In this document: in pieces, positions 1-13,700 of the stretch | Numbering within the stretch: the stretch's first letter is position 1 | How the letters are laid out: the number at the start of each line of letters is the position of its first letter | Notes under the pieces: model-generated | Seen by the model: the letters and a program-made list of their open reading frames with translations, nothing else | Databases searched by the model: none | Told to the model about the DNA's origin: nothing | Assembly (NCBI GenBank): GCA_963580285.1 | Contig: OY757014.1 | Location: 103,604,072-103,668,071, forward strand | DNA from: Lucinisca nassula | Taxonomy: Eukaryota > Mollusca > Bivalvia > Lucinida > Lucinidae | Reading direction: 5' to 3' | Length of the DNA: 64,000 bases | Made by a program: the position numbers and the translations under genes

Positions 1-70
1 GCTAAAAATAGGATGTACTAGAGACAGTGAAATTCAGGTGAGCGAATCAGGGCCCTCTGGGCTCTCTTGT
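1..70 (+). mobile_element. Right end of a Helentron-like element
   Basis: It ends with CAGGTGAGCGAATC, a GGGCCCTCTGGGCTC hairpin and CTCTTGT before a T, the same end as the elements finishing at 17207 and 27120. The body lies before the window. It sits in the tandem array that follows. Confidence 0.7.
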
Positions 71-760
71 TTAATTATCTCCCCTGACAATATAACCTTG
101 TGATGACCATAACTCCAATACCCTTTCAGATATATTGATGATACTTGGCACACTTGTATGCAAGGTTGAGACGGCGCTTCATGCCTAAGAACCACAACTC
201 TGGGTGATATGATATTTGAGTTATCTCCCCTTCCAATATAACACTACCTTATGATCACCGTACCTCCAATACCATTTGACATATATTGGTGGTACTTGAT
301 GCAGATGTACATGAGGTTAAGCAAGTGTGTCATGCTCAAGAATTACAACTCTGGGTGCTCTTGCTTTTGAGTATTCTCCCCTGCCAATATAACCTTGTGA
401 TGACCATAGCTCCAAACCCCTTAGAGATATATTCAAGGAACTTGGCGCAATTGTATACAAGGTACAGAAGGGATGTCATGTGCAAGAAACACAACTGTTG
501 GTGCTGTGGTTTTTGAGTTATCTACCTTTCCAATCATAACAGTACGACCAGCTTCTGATTATCATATTTCATATACCCTTTGAGATATATTGATGGAACT
601 TTGTACAGAAATACATGAGCTTAAGCAGGCATGTCATGCGCAAGAACCACAATTCTGAGTGCCCTGGTTTTTTAGTTATCTCCCCTGACAGTATAATATT
701 GTGAATGTCATAACTGCAGTAACTTTTGTGATATATTGCTGGTTTAATTCTGGTGCACTT
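71..760. repeat. Diverged tandem array, about 165-bp unit
   Basis: About four units share TTATCTCCCC, CAATATAACC, CATTTGACATATATTG and ACAACTCTGGGTG blocks. Short reading frames here are chance. Similar unit logic recurs at 10410-11150. Confidence 0.75.
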
Positions 761-1000
761 TCTATTGGTGAACAATCCTCTGAAGGCCATATTGGCTTTT
801 GGTCGGGGGGATTTGCCATCTCTTCGATGGCTATTTTTTATTATTTTATTCAATAAAATGTGGAACTATTGTAGTAAAAAAATATTAGAACCAAGGAAAG
901 GCTCTCTGACTGTTTGTATTCATCAGTTATCTTCTGAAGACTCTTATGTAAGTGTAGGAAACTTGAACTATCCAAACATTTCCTGAAATGGAAGTCGTTG

Positions 1001-1006
<6 letters not shown>

Positions 1007-1073
<67 letters not shown>
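1007..1073. repeat. (AG)n microsatellite
   Basis: An uninterrupted AG dinucleotide run of about 67 bases. It creates artefactual Arg-Glu or Ser-Leu reading frames on the two strands. Confidence 0.98.
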
Positions 1074-1076
<3 letters not shown>

Positions 1077-1640
1077 TAACCATTTACTCGTCTTACGCTA
1101 TTTTCACCATCGTTGTTTATATACGGCATGGGAAATGTTCAACACTGTTCATAACCTTGTTTTTGGACCTCAAAATTAAGGTAATATGGAAGTAGGCATT
1201 GGTTTAGCCATTAATTGTAAATCCGTCATTGGTATCCATCGTCTGCGTTTCATGGTAACATCAAAGAAATCCGTCTGTCGTAAATATTATCTTCTTTCAG
1301 CATGGTGCACTCAAATCCATGCTTATTGCTGCCCGAGCAACGTATATAGGAGTTTATTTTTGAACAAGAACTATTTCTCTTTCAAGCTACAATGACATCT
1401 TTGGATAAATCGGTTTCATTTCTGGTACTTACACTAATTCTTTTAGAAATTGTGCATGTTTTGCATTTTAGTTGTCTATAAAGACGCTTTCATGTAATCT
1501 ATCGAAGCTAAAAGCACCATTACGAACCAGCTGTGACAGTTCCAGAAGAATACAGCAAAAAATCAAAACTGACTTTTTTAATAGGGTCGCAAAAAACATG
1601 ATTTTATCGTCTCACCCTCTTTCAAATCCAAGGTAAACAG
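1074..1640. other. No recognisable feature
   Basis: AT-rich sequence without a convincing exon, palindrome or known repeat. Confidence 0.5.
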
Positions 1641-1884
1641 TCGGCGTTTTTGGTATCCGTCTGCGTTCCAAGTAGTCGAATACCCCGTGTGGACATAGCC
1701 TTCGGCGGAATACTTATTCTATATAATCAATACTTTTTAGCTCGCCTGTATGAAGTACATGGAGAGCTATTGTTGTCATCTCATTTGTGCACGTTTGCGT
1801 GTGCGTTCCCGTCACACTGCGTTAAAGTTTTTCAAATGCTTATATCTCAACAGTCACTCATCACAGAGCACTCATATTTGGAAC

Positions 1885-2395
1885 TTTGTTTGATTTGAGG
1901 TTTAACGTCCCCTTCAACACTGTAAAGGTCATTTTGGAGACGTTGCTTCCAGTTTTGTGGGACTTTTACCCGACATTGAGATGAAATGACATCTCAAGCC
2001 TTGTCGCCCAATGATTTGTTTGTTTGATTTGAGGTTTAACGTCCCCGTCAATACTGTAAAGGTCATTTTGGAGACGTTGCTTCCAATTTTGTGGGACTTT
2101 TACCCAACATTGAGATGAAATGACATCAGAAGCCCTGTCGCCCAATGAAACCAATAGGGTTTATTAGCATGGGCGGTCCGCCTCGCACCGCGGTTCCTGG
2201 ACAGACTTGTCGCCCAATGAAACCAATAGGGTTTATTAGCGTGGACGGTCCGCCTCACACCGCGGTTCCTGGACAGGCTTTGATCCTCTAAGCGGTTTCC
2301 CAGTACTAGTGTGCAGGCCGGATTCAGTTCTACATGGAAGCATCGTGCAGCCCATATATTTCTTCAAGCCCCTATGGGCGAGGGCGGTACCTGGG
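1885..2395 (-). repeat. SINE-B copies with internal duplications
   Basis: Reverse orientation. The tail half (TTTGATTTGAGGTTTAACG) occurs twice, at about 1889 and 2028, and the CGCCCAATGAAACCAATAGG block is repeated at about 2140 and 2210 before the head (TTCTTCAAGCCCC). This indicates two insertions or local duplications. Flanking AAATGCTTATATCTCAACAG blocks occur on both sides (about 1838 and 2468). Confidence 0.75.
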
Positions 2396-2689
2396 AGGGT
2401 CTTCTGATGTTCAAAGACAACAGACCCCTGGGTTCATGCCCCTGGAACTGTGTTAAAAGTTTTTGAAATGCTTATATCTCAACAGACTCTTATCACAAAG
2501 GGTTCATATTTTACAACTTGGATACCTGGGCGTGTCTTCTGAGATTCCAAGACAACACACCCCTGGGTTCATGCCTTGGAGGAAGGATGGGGTGGGGCTA
2601 AGAGTCAAAATCTAGGACACCTTTGTAATTTGTTATATACGTTTCCATTATGCTAATAACTTATAAACACAATTGGTTATATATCAGCC

Positions 2690-3948
2690 AACCATGTGAC
2701 ATTGGTTCAAGTGTAAAAGGGTGAAGTTCATGGTGACCTACATTTCATGGTCCAGTGATTTTGCCTTATATCTTGAAGACTTTTTGTTGGAGAAATGTCA
2801 TACCTGGGATATTAGTACCATGTGACCCCATGATTGACCTCAAAATATATCTAGGTCACTGTGACCTATATTTCATGGTCCAGTGATTTTGCCTTATATC
2901 TTGAAGATTATTTGTTGGAGAAATGTCATACCTTGGATATTAGTGCCATGTGACCCCATGATTGACCTCAAAATATATCTAGGTCACTGTGACCTATATT
3001 TTATGGTTCAGTGACTTTGCCTATTGTCTTGAATATTATGCGAAGGAGAAATGTTATACCTTGAATATTAGTTCCCGATAATTGACCACCAAATATATCT
3101 AAGTCACTGTGACCTATATTTCATGGTTCAGTGATTTTGCCTACTGTTCTATTTGATGGAGAAATGTCATACCTGGATTATTAGTTCCATGTGACCCCAT
3201 GATTGACCTCAAAATATATCAAGGTCAGTGTGACCTATATTTCATGGTTCCCTGATTTTGCCTATTATCTTGAATACTTTTTGATAAAGAAATGTCATAG
3301 CTTGAATATTAGTTCCATGTGACCTGCCGATTGACCTCAAAATATATTTAGGTCAATTTAGTTTATACTAATTTATTTTAGTTCGATTGCGATGGAAGCT
3401 TCAAGCTTATTTAATCGCACTTGAACACTCATTCCGGATGTTTTTCACGCGTGCGCGAGAGAGGCACTGACTTTTACACCACTGCTACCCATTTACAGGT
3501 CAATTTTGCCTATTACCTTGAATAATATTTTGATAACGAAATGTTATACCTGGGATATTACTTCAATGCAACCAGATGATTGACCTCAAAATATATCTAG
3601 GTCAGTGTGACCCATATTACATGGTTCAGTGACTTTGGCTTATATCTTGAATACTATTGGATGGAGAAACTTCATATCTGAATATTCAATTCCATGTGCC
3701 CAGATGATTGGCATAGCAGTATATGATGATCAGTGTGACCTATTTTCATGGTTCAATGATTAGCCTTATAATTCAGACACAATTTGATTTTGAAATGTAA
3801 TATCTGGAATATATGTTCCATGTGACCTGATGATTGACCTCAAAATATATGTAGGTGAGTGTGATCTATATTTCATGGTTCAACAGTTTAGCCTTATATC
3901 TTGAAGGCGCGAAACAGGCGAGCTATGCTGTCATGCGACAGCTCTTGT
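2690..3948 (+). mobile_element. Helentron-like element with GACCT tandem units
   Basis: About ten diverged units of roughly 110 bp share TGTGACCTATATTTCATGG and GATTGACCTCAAAATATA. The right end CAGGCGAGC, hairpin AGCTATGCTGTCATGCGACAGCT, CTCTTGT before T copies the layout of the ends at 17207 and 27120. The left end was not located. An unrelated stretch at about 3360-3500 interrupts the array. Confidence 0.6.
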
Positions 3949-4296
3949 TTATTTTATACTTTGCAGTGAAATCAATGCATATCTAAAACAAATAAAAATG
4001 ATATTTTCACACTGAAAATATATTTCACTCTGTGAAAAATAACATGACCTTGTTATTTTCACAGTAGCAGCCCGGACTACTTTCTCTCGCTAAAAGTCAT
4101 ATGTTATCGATAAAATAATTCTGTCAAATACCTTGAAAAGGGCTCTCTGAATTGTGAAAATGCTGTATTCAAAATGGCGATCTGTTTATGACAGTTTTGA
4201 AACTGACAGTTGTGACGTCATACCCAGCTCAAAATAGTGACATACAATATGGTCGATCAATTATCATAAGTGTCATTGTAAATTATAAAATAAAAA

Positions 4297-4431
4297 GAAA
4301 TTTACTTTTTTTTTCGGCGTATACCAAAAGTATTTCATCTTGTGTGTTGAAAACATCCGAAATTTCACGAGTACTTCGCACTCGTGAAAATTTGGATGTT
4401 TTTGGTATCCACCTAAAAAAAAGTAAATTTC
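4297..4431. repeat. Palindromic MITE-like sequence
   Basis: Arms GAAATTTACTTTTTTTT and its complement enclose inner arms ACACAT-type and TTTCACGAGTACTTCG around a CACTCGTGAAA turn. It could fold into a hairpin of about 130 bases. Confidence 0.75.
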
Positions 4432-4496
4432 AGAACAATGTTATATGAACAGTATCATAAAGAGGTTAAGTTGTATTTTCATTTTTAGTTTCAGTC

Positions 4497-4640
4497 CTAT
4501 TAGAAGCCTCTGTGGTGTAGTGGTTACGCTACTCACCTTGTAAACCAGGGATCGCAGGATCGATCCTGGGCTTCTCCATACTTTCGGATGAGTCTTTAAA
4601 CCGAGGTCCCTTCTCCGTATGACCTTAGCTGTTGGTCACT
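4497..4640 (+). repeat. SINE-A (tRNA-derived head)
   Basis: The tRNA-like head GCCTCTGTGGTGTAGTGG has an A-box-like block and a GGATCGATCC B-box-like block, followed by GACCTTAGCTGTTGG. Related copies are at 6402, 29870, 40236 and 41905. It lies 50 bases before a HAUS3 exon. Confidence 0.8.
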
Positions 4641-4688
4641 CACTCAGTCCTATGTAGTTTTTCCAATGTATACATTTCCTGTTTGCAG

Positions 4689-4785
4689 ACTGTAATGGAA
4701 GATAACTCATTGACACCCACTAGACATAAGAGAGAAACCATTGACTCCAGGGATAAAAGTACAGCCAGATTGTACCATATGTTAG
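4689..4785 (+). CDS. HAUS3: HAUS3 exon (first in window)
   Basis: The exon follows a TTTCCTGTTTGCAG acceptor and ends TTAG before a GTAATC donor. It starts in phase 0 and ends after one base of a codon. It encodes 32 residues ending RLYHML, aligned with the RLYQVL stretch of vertebrate HAUS3. Confidence 0.85.
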
Positions 4786-7700
4786 GTAATCATTCTTCAC
4801 CTCATGCATATTTTTCATGTATGCATTTTTGAAAAGAAAATGTGCATGTTCAATAATGGAAGTCAGAAGTTTGAAATTTGTGTTAATAATCTTTAACCCT
4901 TAATGATTGATTATATACTCATTTGTCTGAAACAAGTAAATTAATCAATCGGCAAACCAGCCTAGTGGGTAAGGGCGCCGACTCGTAATCATTAGGTCCC
5001 TCACCCCTGTGGTTTGAGTTGTGCCCAGGTCACATGTGAGATGCCAAGTTCTTCAACGCCAGGTCAGGTGGTTTATCTCTGGGTACTCCAAGTTTTGGTC
5101 ATCTCTAACACATTGCATGCGGGAAACCCCTAAAGGGGTTCCTTGTCAAACAGTGCAGGCCCAGATCAGACGCTGCAGAATGTGTCTTGCACTATTTGCT
5201 AACAGAATTTTCTGTCAAAAATAGATCAAAGTGAAAAAATAGGCCTGAGACCCCTTATATGACAAATGGACTTGTCCAGCATATAGCAATGGAAGAGCCC
5301 ACTAGTATACTATGGTTTAGTTAATGATCAGTTCAAAATATGTGAAATACTCTTGAAAAGGCCATAAAACCAAAACCAGAAAAAAAATCGGCAAACTGCC
5401 AGTAAGCAACTCTTTCAGTACTAATTTTGGTCTCCTTTATTCATAGGTGTTCTCTCTTAAGGGAAAGAATTTGCCCTGAGGCCATTCTTAAATGAAAGAA
5501 GTGGAGCAAATTCTTTCCTTTAACAGGTCTAAGAAAGTTGTTTATTTAAAGACAGTCTATAAATTTAAAGACTGTCTGTAAATTTAAAGACTTCTTAGTC
5601 TGTAAATTTAAAGACTGACACAAACAAAATCATGAAAATGGCATAAAAAAGAAAAATCACACTTTGTTATATCTACTAATTTGGCGGTTATCTGTGGGCT
5701 ATTTAATTATGTGTAACTGCAAATTATTTAGTTGTCTTTATTTAATCAAATTCCTTCAACCATAATTGAAGAGTTCTCAGAAAAACAGATTTGTAATAAG
5801 ATTCATATGTAAAATGAGCTAAGGAATGAATGTGTATAAAGCTTCTATCATTTTGTCAACATTCGGACCACTTGCTTCGACAGACAGTTTTTCTGACAAC
5901 TAAAATGGATGAAAGTTTTAGACGGACTACAACAGTAAAATGTCCGAAAACGAAATGACATCAGTGCGAAACTCATGTTTGACCTTTGACAGATATTTCC
6001 TCCCTTTCGGTGGAGTTTCAGGGCATTTGAGATCTAAGGGAAGGAACTGCATTGTTTTAGTTCTTAATTATTTCTATCATTAAAATGACATTTACAGACA
6101 ATAAAATATGTGCAGCCTTTAGCAACGCAGGTTTTTTAATGAGATGAAGACTGAGGCTGCGTATGAGAGCGATTTTTTGTGTTTCATCATTTTCATGATT
6201 TCCTTATGTTAGTCTTTCAATCTACAGATATTAAGTCTTTAAATTTAGAGACAGTCTTTAAATTTATGGACAGTCTTTAAATAAAACAACTTTCTTAGAC
6301 CTGTTTAAGAGTAAACCCCATTTGAAAAGGATTATTGTATAAGAGACGAAACAGGTCACAAAAAGTGGGTCCTTTGTATAGAACAGGTGTATCCAGAAGT
6401 CTCCAAGGTGTAGTGGATAAGATACTCACCTCAAAAATCAGGGGTCATGGGTTCGATCCAGGGCTTCTCCAGATATTCTGATGAATTTTTAAACAGAGGT
6501 CCTGTTCCTGTATGACCTTAGCTGTTGGTGGGACATAAAACTCAAATAGGCAGCCTCAGTATCTCAGTGATAGGCATGTTCCACTTATGATCCAGAGGTT
6601 GTGTCCTTGGGCAAGTCAAGTAATGCCACTGCCCAACTCCACCCAGGTGTCTCTCGCGCGAACATGATAACAACGAAATGAGTGTTCAAGAGTGATTCAA
6701 ATAAGCTTGAAGCTTTCATTGCAATCAAACTAAAATAAATAGTACTAAACTCAAATACACTCAAACAGGTTTATCCATTCACTTAAAATGGAATGGATAT
6801 TAAAAGGGCCTCCTTGGCATAATGGTTAACACTGTTTTGGGTATGAGCCTCTCTATTAAATGTGAGATGCCAAGTTCTGCAGCTGGTGATTTTTCTCCAG
6901 GTAATCCAGTTTTTGCCCATCTCAAATTAAAGATTAGCTTGATGTGAGTGAAATAATTTTGAAAGGACTGTAAAACTGAATAAAATTAGAATAGATACAC
7001 TTTCGGGGGCGACGACTTATTCAAATATTTCTGTTTCCCATGTCAATATGTCAATACAGATCTGCTCCTTATTAAGAGGAATGGAAACACCTGGCCACTT
7101 TTGCTGCCATTTTTCAAAGGGAGACAACTTTTGGGACTTTCGGTTTGCTTTTCTATAAGCCATGTCCCACTGAAAAAGGGGTCTACTCTTAAAGGAAAGA
7201 ATTTGCTTCTCAGGAGCATATTCTTTTTCTTTCCTTTAAGAGTTTACCCCTTTTGCCATGAGAGACAAAACTTCTTTTGCAGGAGTTGCCTCCCCTGAAG
7301 ATTTATCCATTCCCCTTAAAGGAAGAAGTTTTCTCCATATTTTAGATTTTAAGAGCAGACGGCTGAGTCTGCTGGAGAGGAAATAGAAGTCACAAAAGTT
7401 GGGTCCCTTGAAAAATGTCCAAAAAAAAGTTAGTTATAGCCTTTCTCTTTTCATCATGCATGCTATTACCATGGCATGATATAGGTGTGCAATGATCTGT
7501 TCGTTCATCCATTTGTCCAACCGTCAACATTTGCGACCACCATAGTGATCACCCAGATGGCCAAGTTCACTACAGCGTGACATAGCCTTTGGCAGAATTC
7601 TTGTATAGGTTTTATGGTTATGGCATTGTATGTAGAGGTCTTACACAAGTGGTAATTTTATATGAAATTTGTTCAGTGACCTCTGGCGAGTTCCATAAAT

Positions 7701-10700
7701 TTCGTATGAAATGACCACTAGTGTAAGATTGTATAAAATTTTAATCACAGATGAAGACCACAGTCGGGAAGGGAAGCAGTTATTCCTGACATATGCCACA
7801 CTTGTAGAGAATGCCAAAAAACTTCAGCAAAAATCAGCCGGTTTAGAGAGCTCTCTCACGTCTTACCATTCCGCCTCACAAGACAGAATCCATACCATGT
7901 AAGAAACAAGTTTAAATTATGAAACCATGTCTTGTTCTTTCCAGGTCAGCATGTTTTTAAAGATCTGGGCCCAGTTGTCAAAGCCTTGTTAGCTTAATGA
8001 GCTCGTTAGTGGTCATATTGTTAACAGTTCTAGCAAGTTCAATATCTAAAATTATGGTATTTTTGCTGAAAAGAAATTGGAGCAGCTTTTGCATTTGCAA
8101 AAGCTGCTCACATTTTTTTCAGCAAAAATATTTGTAGTTTCACTGGGCTTCTGGTTGTTCAAAGCCTCGTTGGCTTAACAAGTTGTTAGTGCTCAAAATG
8201 TTAACCCTTCTCTTGCTGAATATTCATTTAAGTCACACCCATTTCTGTCTCTCAACCAATCAAATCACTTGATGTAATTTATTGCTAAAAATTCATAATC
8301 TGAATGCCAAACAGCGTAGATCCTGATCAGATGGCTTCTTCAGAAGCCATCTGATCTGGATCTACACTGTTTGCAAAGATAGGGGTTGTCGTGAACAGCA
8401 AGATAAGGGTTAACTATTCTAACAAGGAAAAACAACCATTATAGTGGTATTTTTTGGGCTGAAAAAAATATGAGCAGCTTTTTCATTTGCAAAAGCTGCT
8501 TATATTTTTTGGCAAAAATATTAATAGAATATATGCCATCTGAACTTATCAAAGCTTTAATGATATGTTAACTAATAGCATTGTTAGTTTTGCACAGTTG
8601 GACCTTGTTTGATCAATACACTGACATTCTTATTATAAAAAAACATGTCCTCAGTAGCACAGTCAGGTGCGTAACTAACTGGTGATCAGGTGGTCTCATC
8701 CAGGTTGGCTATATTCTTTTGTGGAGCTTGATCATGAAGCTTTTTCTGTGGTCATCAACCAGGTTGGAAATCGGAGAACTCTGGTTATTAAAATGATGTA
8801 TGTCAGCGGGGGTTGTTTTGGCTGTTGTCAACATTTCGTTTTCGGAGGATAACTCCACAACCGCTCGAAATATTTTAGTGATACTTGGTAGGATTATAGA
8901 ACAGGTCATGCAAGAATGGAACTCTGCTTTACTTTCTTTTTGTCCTTTTTATGCCCCCGCATCATCATGATGCTGGGGGCATATAGTTTTTCGGTTTTCC
9001 GTACATGCATACATATGTACGTACGTCTGTATGTGTGTGTGTACGTACGTACATACGTGATCCTATAACCTCAGGTTAAGGTTTTTGTAACAGGTAGAGC
9101 CTGAATTTTTAGAACTCATATTTTCCTAACCATTTGATGGAACTGGTTCATCTTTGGTATGATGATAGATATAGGTCCAAAGTTTTATTAAGCAATACCC
9201 CCAGCCATGTCTGTGACCTCAAGGTCAAGGTCACAGACTTAGAAATTTTCAATCTTAAAGACTCAGGTTAATGTTTTTTTAACAGGTAGACCTGAACATT
9301 TAAGAACTCATATTTTCCAAACCATTTGATGGAATTGGTTCATATTTGATATGATTATAGTTATGGGTCCAAAGTTTTATTCAACGATACCCCCACCCAT
9401 TCCCATGACCTCAAGGTCAAGGTCATGGACTTAGAAATTTTCCATGTTAAAGACTCCAGTTAAGGTATTTGTACCTGGTAGAACCTGAACTTTAATGATG
9501 GCTTTGGTTCATATGATGATAGATATAGGTACAATGTTTTATTAAGCAATACCCCCACCTATGCCTATGAACTCAAGGTCAAAGTCACAGACTTAGACAA
9601 TTTTAATGTTAAAGATTTTAAAGAGCTCAAATTTTCCAAACCATATTATGGATTTGGCTTTTATATGCTATGATGGTAGATACAGGTCCAAATGTTTATT
9701 TGGCAATACCCCCACTCATGCCTATGGCTTAAAGGTCAAGGTCAGAGACTTAGAAATTTTTAATTAGATATTTTAAGAGTGATATTTTCCAAATCGTGTG
9801 ATGGATTGAGTTTATATTTGGTATGATGTTAGATACCTGTCCATTTTATTCAGTGATACCCCCACCCATGCCCATGAGCTCAAGGTCAAGGTCACAGACT
9901 TAGAAATTTTTAATTAGATATTTTAAGAGTTCATATTTTCCAAATCGTATGATGAATTAAGTTTATATTTGGTATGATAATTGATACTGGTCAAATACCC
10001 CCACCCATCCACGTGTCCTAAAGGTCAAGGTCACAGACAAAGAAATTTTTTATTTAAAGTTTATTAAGAGGTCATACTTACCAAACCATATAGATTTGCT
10101 TCATATTTGGTATGATGATAGTTACAGGTCCAAAGTTGTATATACCCCCACCCCTGACCTCAAGGTCAAGGTCACAGACTTAGTCTTGTTATGCTTTTAC
10201 AGTTTTAGGGCTCATATTTATAGATTGGCTTCATATTTGGAATGATGATAGCTACAGGTCCCAAGTCTCATTCAGCAATACCACCGACCCTGCACATGTC
10301 CTCAAGATCAAGGTCACACACTTAGAAAATTTTGTTGCAACATGGATTTTCGGGGTGAGGCGGGGCCCTTGGCGGGGGCATCTGTGTCGTCTGGACACAT
10401 TTCTAGTTGAATTATGTCCCCTCAGCCATAATTTTATGTAACATTTCATTTCCGGAGCATAACTCTGCAACCGTTTGAAATATTTTAATGATACTTGGTA
10501 GGATTATAGAAAGGGTCAGTATGAAGTGTTGCGTGCAAGAATGACAACTCTGCTTTACTTCCTTTTCGAATTATGTCATCTAATCCATATTTTTACTTCA
10601 TTTCTGTTTCTTGAGCATAACTCCACAACGGTTTGAAATATTTTTTTTATGATGCTTGGTAAGATCATAGAACCAGACAGTGTGGAGTGTCACAAGCAAG

Positions 10701-13700
10701 AATGACAGCTCTGCATATCTCGGTTTTCAACTTATGTCCCCTGATCCATATTTTACTTCATTTTTGTTTCCGGAGCATAACTCTGCAACCATTTAAAATA
10801 TTTAATGATACTTGGTAGGATTATAGAACTGGTCAATGTGGAGCAGTTCTTGCAAGAGTGACGACTCTGCTTATCTTCATTTTTGAATTATGTCCCTTGA
10901 TCCATATGTTTACTTCATTTATGTTTCCGGAGCATAACTCTGCAGCCATTAGAAATATTTCAATGATACTTGATAGGATTATAGAAGAGATGAGTGTGGT
11001 GTGTCGCATGCAAGAATGACAACTCTGCTTGTCCATTTACCAATTATGTCCCTAATCCATATTTATTTCACTTCTTTTCATTTCCGGAGCATAACTCCAC
11101 AACCATTTGAAATCATTTGGAAAACCTGTTTTTTGTACACTTTCCATATTTCTTGTTTTCTCTCTTCTGCTGATCAGATAAGGGCAGTGAAAGAACATGC
11201 ACTGTACTGGTTAACCACTTATATATATAAGCCTGTCCAGTGAAAGTGTTGTCAGGTAAACTGATTGGCTCGGTATGATGTAAATGAGTTGTCTGGGCCA
11301 TTAAACTTCAAATAATGTTAACCCATAAAATGCCAGTCAAGACTATTGTCGTCTGCTTTGCTGTCTGCTGGTTACCTTAATGGTAATTTTTTGGCAAACA
11401 GTATAGACCCAGATCAGACTGTTCCTGTTGAGCAGTCTGATCTGAGCCCACACTGTTTGTCTGTATGCAAAAATATTTTTAAAGAGTTTGCGAAAAATTC
11501 AGCAGACGACATAAGCAGATGACATTTTCAGATGTAATTTTCTCGACATCTTAAGGGTTAAGAAAAGGGCTCCAAAGCCAAGAGGTTAAAAGCATGGTCT
11601 CGTAAACATTAGGTCTTTGACTTAGGTGGGTCTGAAGTTCCTTAACCCATTGCATGAGGGAAACCTCTAATGGGGTACCTTGGCATACAGTTCAGGCCCA
11701 GATCAGATGCAGCAGAACATGGCGTCTGATCAGGGCCTGATCTATTTGCTAACAGAAATTTCCGTCAAAAATAGATTGAAAACAAAAAAAATACGGCTGA
11801 CACCCCTTATATGACAAATGGACTTGTCCAACATATAGCAATGGAAGAGTCCACTAGCATACAATGGGTTAAGTTAGATTGAGCTGAAACTCGAGCTGTC
11901 AGTTCTTTGATTTTATATTTTATAGGGAGAATGATGTTAAGATGTGTGAAAACTTGATCTATGCGGGTTCCAGTACCACAAGCGGGGCACCATTATTAAC
12001 ACCACGCCAGATTCAGGATACCATGATGCAGCTAAGAGATATGATCAAAAAGTTAGAGAAGGGAATACGGGATGTTCTGGAGGATGTAGAAAACAAAAAG
12101 AAGGTGAGCTTGCCTTGTATTCACTGTGTTGGCCAACACATTGTTTATACCAATTACTGTGGATTCTACATAATTCAAAGTATTCAATAATTCAGGTTGA
12201 AATAAAGCACGGACCTTATCAAATGGACATACAGTATTTGTTTGTTTGATCTGAGGTTTAACATCCCCGTCAACACTCTATAGGTCATTTTGGAGATGTC
12301 GCTTCCAATTTTGTGGCACTTTTACCCGACATTGAGATGAAATGACATCTCAAGCCCTGTCGCCCTATGAAACCAATAGGGTTTATAAGCATGGAAGGTC
12401 CAACTCGCACCGCTTTGCCTGGGCATGCTTGGATCCTCTAAGCGGTTTACCAGTACTCGTGTGCGGTCGGTTTCAGCTCTGCGTGGAAGCATCATGCAGC
12501 CCATCTATTTCTTCAAGCCCCGATGGGCGGGGGCCAGCAAGAAGACAGTAAAATTCCACTATTAAGACCACCTAAACTTAAGACTCTGCTTTAAAAAGCT
12601 TATTTAGAAGGATGCAGTTATTCTTTTATAGCCTCGCTTTGAAAAATATGGGGCTTTATTGGATTTGCCTTGTCCTTCTGTGATTTCCATAATTAGCTCA
12701 CCTGAGCATGAAGTGCTCAAGGTGAGCTTTTGGGATCAGTCTTTGTCCGTCGTCCGTGCGTGCGTGTGTGCGTCCGTCGTCAACTTTTGCTTTAAACAAC
12801 TTCTCCTCCAAAACTGCTGGACAGATTTTGATCTAATTTCACAGGAATGCTCCTTGGGTGATCCTCTACCAAAATTGCTCAAAGTGTTCCACTCGGGTGA
12901 ACAAGATGGCCGCCAGAGCTAAAAATAGAAAATTCTTTAAACAACTTCTCCTGCTTAACAAGTGGATGGATTTTGAAATTGTTTCACAGGAATGTTCCTT
13001 GGATGACCCTCTACCAAAATTGCTCAAACCGTTCAGCTCTGGTGAACAAAATGGCCGCCAGAGCTAAAAATAGAAAAACCTTTAAACAACTTCTTCTCCT
13101 TAACCAGTGGATGGATTTTGAAATTATTGCACAGGAAGGTTTCTTGGGTGCCCCTCTACTAAAATTGCTCAAACCATTCCGCTCGGGTGAACAAAATGGC
13201 CACCAGAGCTAAAAATAGAAAAAACTTTAAAGGACTTCTTCTCCTTAACCAGTGGATGGATTTCGAAATTACTTGACAGGAGTGTTCCTTGGGTGACCCT
13301 CTACCAAAATTGCTCAAACCGTTCCGCTCGGGTGAACAAAATGGCCGCCAGAGCTAAAAATAAACAAGAGGGCCATGATGGCCCTGGATCGCTCACCTGA
13401 TCCTATTGTACAAACGGAATTGTGGGTAATATATGGTGGAGTGGAGGGTTTGAGCAATTTTGGTTGGACCCAAAGACCATTTCTGGGAAATTAATTCAAA
13501 ATCAGTCTGCCTGTTTAGGAGTAGAAGTCATTTTGAGAAGTAAAAGTCATTTTTGATGAAATGACATCTCAAGCCCTGCCGCCCAAAGAAACCAATGGGG
13601 TTTAAAACTGAACAGTTTGAGCAATTTTGGTAGAGGATTCCCCAAGGAACCTTCCAGTGAAATAATTTTAAAATCCATCCACTGGTTAAGGAGAAAAAGT

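Noticed and set aside
988..1195. Arg-Glu repeat peptide
   Set aside because: Translation of the (AG)n microsatellite.
3950..4688. Upstream HAUS3 exon
   Set aside because: TTTATACTTTGCAG near 3966 looks like an acceptor, but the following frame meets a stop at once in the needed phase and shows no HAUS3-like residues.
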